Below are positions 45,754-52,439 of a stretch of 52,439 nucleotides of DNA, one piece after another. Both the position numbers and the translations under genes were made by a program. The DNA is from Veronia nyctiphanis. GTDB lineage: Bacteria; Pseudomonadota; Gammaproteobacteria; Enterobacterales; Vibrionaceae. Location: positions 1 through 52,439 of the forward strand of contig NZ_PEIB01000036.1 in NCBI RefSeq assembly GCF_004116385.1, read 5' to 3'. Numbering within the stretch: the first letter of the stretch is position 1; every line of letters starts with the position of its first letter. The notes under the pieces were generated by a model. That model made no database searches and was not told the origin of the DNA. It saw only the letters and a list, made by a program, of their open reading frames with translations.

Positions 45754-46452
45754 ATGTCTGTGCCACCACTGACGATTAAACCTGTAAATAATGCGGGCGC
45801 ACATGCTGCACAAGCAGCTGACAGAGACTCTCGTAAGGGGCAGAGTGGCGCGCATGAAGATAGTGAAGAGCAGGAAATCAGAGAGATACTTCAAGAATAT
45901 GAAGAGCATATCACGATTGTTGATGAGCTCTGTGAGTCTGAAAGTGAAATCGCGGTAGAGGATGACGGCGCGATTACGGGTGTGTACTTATTGAATGAAG
46001 TCTCTCTTAGCCATCAATTGTCGGCGTACTTCGAAGAAAACAATAAGACACTGCTTGATTTCAGCGAAGAGCTTGAGACGCCTATCCTCAACAAGATTGA
46101 TGATCATTTCTCGGAACTCGGCTGGTATATCCAGCTTTACAGCAACGGTGATGCTGAGTTCGTAAACGAGGATGGCCGAGAGCTTGATGAGAACGACAAA
46201 ACACATCCCTTATTTGATGAGTTACCTGAATGGGGCAAAGAGTGGCTGGCGAAAAACGGTATTATTGATGGTTATGAGCCGTCAGAGCGGGCTCATGAGA
46301 ACAGAAAAGATGATGCGGTACAGACAATGAGCGACGATGGCTCATCAGTTGACCCTACTCATCCACATATGCCGCAATCTACTGCTCGTCTGAATCCTGA
46401 GCGATTTTATGCCATCAACCAACATCAGTTAAAGCCGCACCGAAAGCCGTAG
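45754..46452 (+). CDS. Acidic protein of unknown function
   Basis: This 232-aa cytoplasmic protein has no signal peptide or membrane helix. It is strongly acidic in the middle (EDSEEQEIREILQEYEEHIT, then DELCESESEIAVEDDGAI). A likely folded core at about residues 60-170 contains EVSLSHQLSAYFEENNKTLLDFSEE and LGWYIQLYSNGDAEFVNEDG. Termini are disordered-looking, with a Pro/His-rich tail. I recognise no family. The ribosome site AAGGAAGAG lies directly before the ATG at 45754. It looks well translated, but no context gives a role. Confidence 0.78.
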   Translation: MSVPPLTIKPVNNAGAHAAQAADRDSRKGQSGAHEDSEEQEIREILQEYEEHITIVDELCESESEIAVEDDGAITGVYLLNEVSLSHQLSAYFEENNKTLLDFSEELETPILNKIDDHFSELGWYIQLYSNGDAEFVNEDGRELDENDKTHPLFDELPEWGKEWLAKNGIIDGYEPSERAHENRKDDAVQTMSDDGSSVDPTHPHMPQSTARLNPERFYAINQHQLKPHRKP

Positions 46453-46654
46453 TGGCTCGTCTGTGATTGGTACTTCCCGATTATAATTGGCGAAATAATA
46501 AGCGCGAGAGAAGGGAGATAGGCACTTACATATGGTGCGGCGACGCTGAGACCAAAAGAATAACAGGTAGACGATGTTCACGGCTACCTGCAATCATTCA
46601 ACCTAGCTCTATCGCCATAGTCGTGGCTGGCAGAGGCGAAAAGTCACTCAGAGC

Positions 46655-46798
46655 TTACTTTTTCTTTTTGACTTTGCCCTGAACCGCTTTGAAACGCGGG
46701 TTCGATTTGCAGATAACATAGATACGGCCACGGCGTTTAACGACTTGACAGTCTTTACTGCGGTTTTTCGCGCTTTTGAGTGAACTAAGAACCTGCAT
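46655..46798 (-). CDS. ykgO: 50S ribosomal protein L36, type B
   Basis: This 47-aa protein reads [20 protein letters not shown]...[15 protein letters not shown] then a lysine tail. It matches YkgO/RpmJ2, the L36 paralog that lacks the full zinc-binding set of the C+ form. Under zinc starvation it replaces zinc-bearing L36 in the ribosome, saving zinc. Its ATG overlaps the ykgM stop by one base (TAATG), so it is translationally coupled and shares the Zur-like operator upstream of ykgM. The gene is too short for many gene finders. Confidence 0.94.
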   Translation of the reverse strand: MQVLSSLKSAKNRSKDCQVVKRRGRIYVICKSNPRFKAVQGKVKKKK

Positions 46799-47052
46799 TA
46801 TTTACCTACCTTCATACCACTGAACTGTTTGTTGAAGCGCGCGATACGACCGTCTTGCTTCGCTACTTTTTGCTTACCCGTATAAAAAGGGTGAGAGTGA
46901 GACGAAACATCAAGCGTCACATACGGATAAGTCTTTCCATCCAGCTCAACAGTGCGCGATGTCTGGATAGTTGAGCCGACCATAATGTATTTGTCTGCGC
47001 CAGTGTCGTGAAACGCCACTATGCGGTATTCAGGGTGGATACCCGCTTTCAT
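46798..47052 (-). CDS. ykgM: 50S ribosomal protein L31, type B
   Basis: This 84-aa protein matches YkgM/RpmE2: [20 protein letters not shown], then [28 protein letters not shown] and a basic tail. It has no cysteines, the mark of the zinc-free (C-) form that displaces zinc-bearing L31 when zinc is short. I start at the ATG at 47052 after AAGGAG, rather than 15 codons upstream, which would run into the operator. It forms an operon with ykgO. Zur repression of ykgM is well established in enterobacteria, and a Zur-like site is present here. Confidence 0.95.
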   Translation of the reverse strand: MKAGIHPEYRIVAFHDTGADKYIMVGSTIQTSRTVELDGKTYPYVTLDVSSHSHPFYTGKQKVAKQDGRIARFNKQFSGMKVGK

Positions 47053-47076
47053 TTTGAAACTCCTTCTTGCATTGTT

Positions 47077-47096
47077 GGGTACGTTATAACATAACA
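47077..47096 (-). promoter_or_regulatory. Zur-like operator upstream of ykgMO
   Basis: On the minus strand TGTTATGTTATAACGTACCC has one half identical to the perfect palindrome at 24804-24823 and seven of ten matches in the other half. It ends 24 bases before the ykgM ATG, almost the same spacing as in the ABC operon. It fits the Zur consensus core. The remaining bases up to 47349 show nothing recognisable. Confidence 0.8.
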
Positions 47097-47349
47097 CTTA
47101 AGGCGGGTAAAGCTAATGATAACTAATATCATTTAACTGGGTGAGGTGGTTGATAATTCAACAATTTCCCATTGATCCATCTCAACAAACATAAGCCCTC
47201 AGATATTTCGCAACTTCATAGGAACGTTTGACTATGGGAAATGTCAGTAATCATGATTCTTTTTGTCACTTGGTTATCGGTTAAGCCTAATTGATGTGAC
47301 GCTACCAGTCGTGCTTGAGTGTGACTGCTGGGTATTTTCAGAGGTGATT

Positions 47350-47805
47350 ATGTCGACACAAAAAAGCGGCTTAAAATTGATTGCATCACTTGAAGCATTA
47401 AAAGGTGTTGTTTCATTGCTCGTGGGCTTCGGTATTCATGAACTTGCAGGTCAGAACATTCAGGCTTTTCTGGAAAATCTTTTACGGCATTGCCACCTTA
47501 ACCCGGCCAATGAGCTTCCCGGTTTATTACTGGAAAAAGCCGCGATTCTCACCCCTTCGAATTTAAACTTGGTGGTAATTGGCGCCTTGATATATGCCGC
47601 CATCAGACTGATTGAAGCCTACGGCTTGTGGTTTGGTTTATTGTGGACAGAGTGGTTTGCATTGGTGAGCGGCGCCATCTACGTGCCGTTTGAGGTCTAC
47701 GAAGTGTTTGATCAGCAGAATGTGTTGAGTGTTATCGTATTGGGCATAAACTTGGCAGTGGTTTACTACATGTACTTGTTGGTAAGAAAGCCAAAGCAGG
47801 AATGA
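47350..47805 (+). CDS. DUF2127 family membrane protein
   Basis: This 151-aa inner-membrane protein has about four helices. It has the DUF2127 marks: GLKLIASLEALKGVVSLLVGFG at the start, a middle loop LLEKAAILTPSNLNLVVIGALIYA, then RLIEAYGLWFGLLWTEWFALVSGAIYVPFEVYE. No activity is known for the family. I start at the ATG at 47350 after AGAGGTGATT; 29 codons upstream are open but lack family similarity. A strong terminator follows. Confidence 0.88.
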   Translation: MSTQKSGLKLIASLEALKGVVSLLVGFGIHELAGQNIQAFLENLLRHCHLNPANELPGLLLEKAAILTPSNLNLVVIGALIYAAIRLIEAYGLWFGLLWTEWFALVSGAIYVPFEVYEVFDQQNVLSVIVLGINLAVVYYMYLLVRKPKQE

Positions 47806-47821
47806 CTGCAGCTATGCGTAA

Positions 47822-47866
47822 CAGCGAACAAACCGCGTCCTAACGGTTTGTCCGCTGCTGTTTTTT
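47822..47866 (+). terminator. Intrinsic terminator after DUF2127 gene
   Basis: CAGCG-A-ACAAACCG pairs with CGGTTTGT-C-CGCTG (one A-C mismatch) around 8 nt, followed by CTGTTTTTT. It abuts the convergent lipoprotein gene. Confidence 0.9.
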
Positions 47867-48685
47867 AATAATTGTCGAGTTCTGCGATTTCGATTTTGTA
47901 ATTTGTCCCTTTTGCCGACTCGTTATGTAAAACAAGTGCGGGATATTTAAAGTTATTGACTGCATTGATCAGTGTTTCGTCGAACGGCGTTTTCTGGAAA
48001 TCACTTTGGCCTTTTACTCGGTAGGCGATTGAGCCGCCAGAAAGTTCAGAGCTTCTGGGCATGAGAACGAAAACCTGTCTCCTCTTTTAAAATCGTATTC
48101 GTTTATTACTCTCGATAAAGATGAGTCAGTACATTGGCGGTTCAGGGTAATATCGCCGTCTCTAAGGTAATTGATCACGGGCACTTTGCCCTTTAAGTCT
48201 TCCTTAGAATATGAAAATACATCTACCTGTTCGAAACTCGCTGGGAGTTGCGTTCCTTGGGTAATGGTTTTTGTCATAAAATAGGCGTATAAATGCTTTG
48301 GACCCAGCTCGGCTATGAAGCCATTCTTATGATCAATGGGATTGTTTTGAGCGTCTAGCATCTCGAAATCAATCATTCCCTCTAATTTCGATGGCTTTTG
48401 AGGATTAGCGTCAGCTGGCAAGGCTGTCTGGACGGAATCACCCTTTCCAAGGTTATTGCCCCAAATCTCGCGAATAAAATCTGCCCATTTTTCATTTTCG
48501 GAGATTAGGTATTTCTTGCTTGAATCAGTGTAATTAAAAATCGAGTAATAGAACTTACCTGTTTTAGTCAGAGAAGATCCTGAACCACCAGTACCTGTTG
48601 CGGTCGCAGAATCACCAGAGCCGCCGCCACAGCCGACCATAGATAAAGATGTTAACAACCATAGCGTTACAATCTTGACGTTCAT
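47865..48685 (-). CDS. Lipoprotein of unknown function (frameshifted)
   Basis: The gene has a lipoprotein signal with lipobox MVGC followed by a Gly/Ser linker (GGGSGDSATATGTGGSGSS), typical of outer-membrane-sorted lipoproteins. The frame breaks in the A-run at 48070-48073 (Ts in the gene). One added base joins YDFKRGDRFFVLMPRSSEL and gives about 273 residues ending EIAELDNY. The mature domain has no motif I recognise. It lies directly downstream of the large effector-like gene in the same direction, 300 bp apart. A partner or immunity role is only a positional guess. Confidence 0.72.
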
Positions 48686-48986
48686 TGTTTTTCTCTCACC
48701 TGAATTAATTGGACGCCGTATTATTGTTCAGTTAAAACAAAAAACAACGTCCAAAATAATATTTGACGATGGTTTTACCGTTTCTTTTTTGAGAATTATT
48801 TTGGTTTCAGGGAGTTATTCGATGAAGATTTTTAGGCATGGATATTTTATCTAATGCTGCATCGCTTGGAATGGAATGGAGCGAAAGCTTTGAAGAAACG
48901 GACTGCCAAAACTAAATCGACCCAAAGAGGCGAATTTTCTACCTCTGGGCCGACGAAGAAGTTTTTACCTTTACTTGGTTTACGTT
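48686..48986. other. Gap between effector-like gene and lipoprotein
   Basis: About 300 bp with a weak hairpin after the effector-like stop (AGAGG/CCTCT extended by CCC/GGG, 48919-48947) and AT-rich sequence before the lipoprotein. No gene seen. Confidence 0.4.
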
Positions 48987-51900
48987 TTAGGCTGACCTAA
49001 ATACTGTTGTAGGGTCAGTGAATTCAGTTCTATCTTCATTCTGATAGTGCCAGAATTCCTTTGTTGGGCCAGAGATTTTAGTGCCGTCATCGTTGTGGAA
49101 AGTCACTTTGTACTGATCATAACGACTGCCCCAATAAAGCCCATTTTCATGGGTGCGCTCGACTTTGGCATAACCGTTTTTAAATTCTGCAATTTTAGTA
49201 TTTGTAGACCAATCATTATTCTCCCACTCTCCGTTCTGCCAAAAACCTGCGCCGACTCCTGAGCCTAATTTGGAATAAACAGACTGAGCGGCATACGGAC
49301 TTTCATATAGGTCAGGTGTAAATGGAACTAATCTTTCGTTATGGATACCATCAGCTGTTTTCCATTGTCCGTCCTCTTGACGAAATCTCTCAGATTTATC
49401 AATGAATCCAGAGCGATTAAACCTGTTGATAATATAGGCAGGTTCTTCGCTCTCGGTTGTGCCAATTTTAAGTAGTTGCACTCTGGGATCACCTGGAGTC
49501 CAGCTGTTTAAGGGGTCTTGAGTGATCTCACTGATAGTCCCGGCACTGTTCACTGGTTTAGATTGAGCCACTATATGACTTACAAGGCTTGGGTGGATGA
49601 CTGGGGCACCTAATCTGCGGTCTGTAAGAATCTCTGAAGGTATGACAGTATTTTCCCCTAAAACGACGGACGAGCGGGGCGTTGTTAATTGTTCTTCTGA
49701 TGCCCAATTTCCAGCATTGTGGTCCCACAGAGCCCAGGTAGTGAAGCCTGCTAGCCCCTGTAAATCTTTGACAGCTGCGCTCGAGGGCGGCTTCTTCAAC
49801 GTCTTAGGTTCACCGTCAAAGGATACCCTTGGAACCCCTGGTTTACCTAAAGTTGCCTCTCCCTGTGTACCTGCAATCATGAAGGCCTCGAGTGTCGAAA
49901 CTTCTTTATCGGCTGGATTTGATTGATCAACTGCAAAGGCTGCAAGCCCGCTAGAAGCGAGGTCTAGTAGTGCCGAGTTTGTTAGGGTGTTTGCTACTTC
50001 TTGGGCTTTCTGACTTTGGGAACGATATGACAGTAGACCAGCTGCTATTCCGGCAACCATTTTTGAACCGAGTTGCGCGCCAAAAACAGATTTTGCTGCT
50101 TTTAGACCATCTCCACCTGCATTCCATGTCCACTTTTTTGCTACGTTTGGTAAAACGAAATTAAGATTTCCATAAGCACCTGAAGCTTGCGGTCGTCTAA
50201 AGTCTTTTTGGAAGTTCACACCTCCTTTTGCTTCTCCGATAAGACCCGTTAAGCCATTTACTTTGGTAAAAAAGTTAATGTTGTCGGTGTCAATGCCAAG
50301 CGAGCCATCTGCTCTCTCTTTGGTTGGAAGTTCAAATTTTTGGCTATCTGGGTTGTAAATTGCGTTTATGGTGTAGCCTGTTTCTATGCCAGCCTCTACC
50401 GGAACAGCAGAAAATGCTTTCGGCTCGCCAGTCCCCCGATTGGCGTTCTGATCAGTATTCGTTGTTAAACCAAGCGATGCTCCCCACCCACCCGTCATAT
50501 TAATAACGCCATGAAGTTTCACATCAATCGGTAATACGGAGACCTTTTTTCCATCAACAACACCCGACCGAGGAGCATGAACGACGTAAGTTTCTCTCGC
50601 CTCAGAAGCCGTAGCAATACTTGCAGGGGCTCGCGGACTTAAGGTCCCAGTTGAGTGGTCTTTGAGCCATTTTCTCTCTTTTTTTCCAGATGGGGAAACA
50701 CCCAAAAGATCAGATAGTGGTTTGGTGGATCTTTCGGTTGTCCTGTTAACAGCAAGTTGATGATAAAATGCAGGTGTGACTCCACGAGGTGAGTAGTTAT
50801 CACCCCACGTAGGTCCGTGTTCTCTCTCATTGTCATTATTAAAGATTTTAAAGTTGGGGCCGGACGTACTCGCGAGTGTATCGAGAGAAGCAAGTTCATT
50901 AACGTAATTTATTGTGTTGTCAAATAAAGCAGGTGTTTGACCTGACTCGAGGCTTCTTGCTGCATCTAAATATTCTCCTGATTTATATGATGAGAAAAGG
51001 CCTTGAACCACTGCACCTACCGCTTCGTGGTGTTTAGCTAGTACTTTGGCAGTTTTCGTTGTTAATTTTACTGTTGCTTTCCCTGCGGTTTTTGCAATTT
51101 CTTTTGCCCCTTTATTCGATACTGCTTTTGATACACCTTTCAAGGTAGCTCTTGTTGCAGTTGCAACAGAACTTATTTGGGGTCCCACCCCCTTAATTGG
51201 TCCTGCGGCACCAACAGAGCCAATAGGATTCAAAAGTGGCATTAAGACATTGGGAATAACCCAATCTGGGCTGAAGCTCGGATTAAGAATATCTGACACA
51301 TCCTCCCCAGGTGACCAGTTCGGATTGTCCTTTCGAAAAGCATTCGCCTCTTCCTCAGAGTCAAAGTATCTGACATTGTGTGGTTCGAGGCCGTGTTTTC
51401 TAGCATACTCAGATGCCTTCCATTGATTAACACTAATTGGGTGAATGTTGTCATTTTTATCGGCATCAAAAGAATGTGGAGTAGCTTGAGGTTTGTATTG
51501 TTCGCTAGGTTAATTGCAGCGAGGGTACTTGTTTCTATTGCTCTCGCTGATGCTTCTGTATCTTTCTTGGTGTCTGAGAGGCTTTTGCTGTCTGTATCTT
51601 CTTTCGCATGAGAAAGCTCATGGACCAAAACACTGGTCCTCTCGTCTGGCGATAGATTACCAAAACGCTGTTTATCAAGTGTCACTGTATTTGTTTTGTC
51701 ATTGTAAAGTGCTATCGCACCTTGATATTTTTCTTTGTACTCAGAGCTATCGATATCTGCTAACTGAAACTTTGTATTTGCCACTACCTCTGGAGAAATA
51801 ATTTTACTGGTATCGATATTTACGTCTTTGGAAAATTTTTTAGGCTCTCTTTCTATTTGAGAATTTGTATCTTTGATTAACGAGGTGACATTGTTTATAT

Positions 51901-52260
51901 CTTTACTCAAATCGCTTTTGTTATATGTTTTGGCTTTATCGTTGACAGGCCTACTATTTTTAATTTAACCTGAAGCTTGATCTTTAATAAAATTTCTATC
52001 TTTCAATAGCTTAACTGTGGCTTCATTCGAGGTTTGTGGCGAGGATCTGTTACCCTCTAGCTTATCCCGTATACTTTGCTCTTCGGAAGCTCTTTTCTGA
52101 TCCGTTTTTTCTTTTCCGTATGCTTTAATTCGTACAATTTTTTCTCTTTTTTTTCTCTTTTTTTTCTTGAGCTTGTTTAATTATTCTCTTTTTCATTATC
52201 TTCATTTTTTTGTAATGATTTTGATTCGACTCTTTTATCTGCTGATGCTGTGATAGCCAT
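48987..52260 (-). CDS. Very large effector-like protein with HELSH metallopeptidase motif (frames broken)
   Basis: From the ATG at 52260, with the strong ribosome site AGGAGAT, about 1,090 codons lead to 48987. The N-terminal third is polar and lysine/serine-rich. Then comes a gluzincin-type motif, VLVHELSHAKE (51610-51624), with SPDERTS before it. A long C-terminal region (about 770 aa) has hydrophobic/alanine-rich helices (KGVSKAVSNKGAKEIAKTAG) and later W/G-rich repeats. Frame breaks lie in poly-A runs near 52130-52180 and at 51490-51491 (one C missing in the gene), and there is a TAA at 51965-51967. No signal peptide. Similarity to named effectors is not recognised. Confidence 0.65.
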
Positions 52261-52439
52261 TATTATCTCCTAAAAAACTGATTTATATAATTAAATTAGC
52301 CAACTGACGATATTTTTATATATGTATTTAACTTATTTTTATTTAATATTATAAATATTGTTTCTATGCAACCGTTACTGGTATTAAACATATATCAATT
52401 TAAGTTTGGATGGAGGTTATCTATAAAATTTCAGTATTT
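52261..52439. other. Upstream region of effector-like gene
   Basis: Strongly AT-rich promoter region at the window end. No gene or clear motif seen. Confidence 0.4.

Noticed and set aside
1-52439. tRNA, rRNA, CRISPR, transposase or prophage genes.
   Set aside because: I looked for CCA-ended cloverleaf genes, short regular repeats with spacers, terminal inverted repeats with transposase and phage genes, and found none.

Overview
The window looks like chromosomal DNA of a marine gammaproteobacterium, most like the Vibrionaceae (Enterovibrio, Grimontia or Photobacterium-like). The clues are the gene content (zinc-responsive type B ribosomal proteins, a YjbH-type outer-membrane protein, AzlCD, E. 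coli-like LldD), moderate GC and many intrinsic terminators. The genus is inference. I see no tRNA, rRNA, CRISPR array, transposase, integrase or phage gene. Several strips look accessory: small unrelated genes, tandem duplications and a large effector-like gene.

Layout. 1-5.0 kb: a truncated direct repeat, arsH, a flavin reductase, azlCD and an FG-GAP repeat protein. 5-11.7 kb: an S9 peptidase, a YjbH-family protein, a large lipoprotein and an NTF2-like secreted protein. 12-16 kb: a diguanylate cyclase, a 650-bp non-coding strip and two tandem paralogous outer-membrane beta-barrels with duplicated leaders and terminators. 16-24.5 kb: mostly minus-strand small genes (MazG-like, GNAT, SDR, PhyH-like, GrpB-like, NHL lipoprotein and unknowns) plus a periplasmic ClpP-fold candidate. 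24.8-28.3 kb: a FecBCD-type ABC importer behind a perfect 20-bp Zur-like palindrome, followed by two small genes. 28.8-34.5 kb: an unrecognised two-gene module (A, about 378 aa; B, 496-aa membrane protein) present twice in tandem. 34.6-37.3 kb: an EamA exporter divergent from a methionyl-tRNA synthetase-like gene with a structured leader. 37.6-45.5 kb: chemoreceptor, cytochrome P450, small lipoprotein, membrane protein, zinc-ribbon protein, SMP-30-like protein and lldD. 45.7-52.3 kb: an acidic unknown protein, ykgM-ykgO with a second Zur-like site, a DUF2127 protein, a lipoprotein and a roughly 1,090-codon gene with an HELSH metallopeptidase motif.

Two regulatory themes stand out. The Zur-like palindromes at 24804 and 47077 share one half-site exactly and lie at nearly the same distance from their start codons. 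They put the ABC importer and the spare ribosomal proteins L31/L36 in one probable zinc-starvation regulon. The MetRS-like gene has a leader in which two pairings compete for the same strand next to its ribosome-binding site.

Caution on quality. At least eight genes are interrupted by frame changes. Every case I could place in these genes is explained by one missing base, nearly always in a homopolymer. In module A copy 1 and module B copy 2, restoring the missing bases gives exactly the length of the intact paralog. I read these mainly as sequencing undercalls and annotate the genes as single features, but raw reads are needed to exclude true decay.
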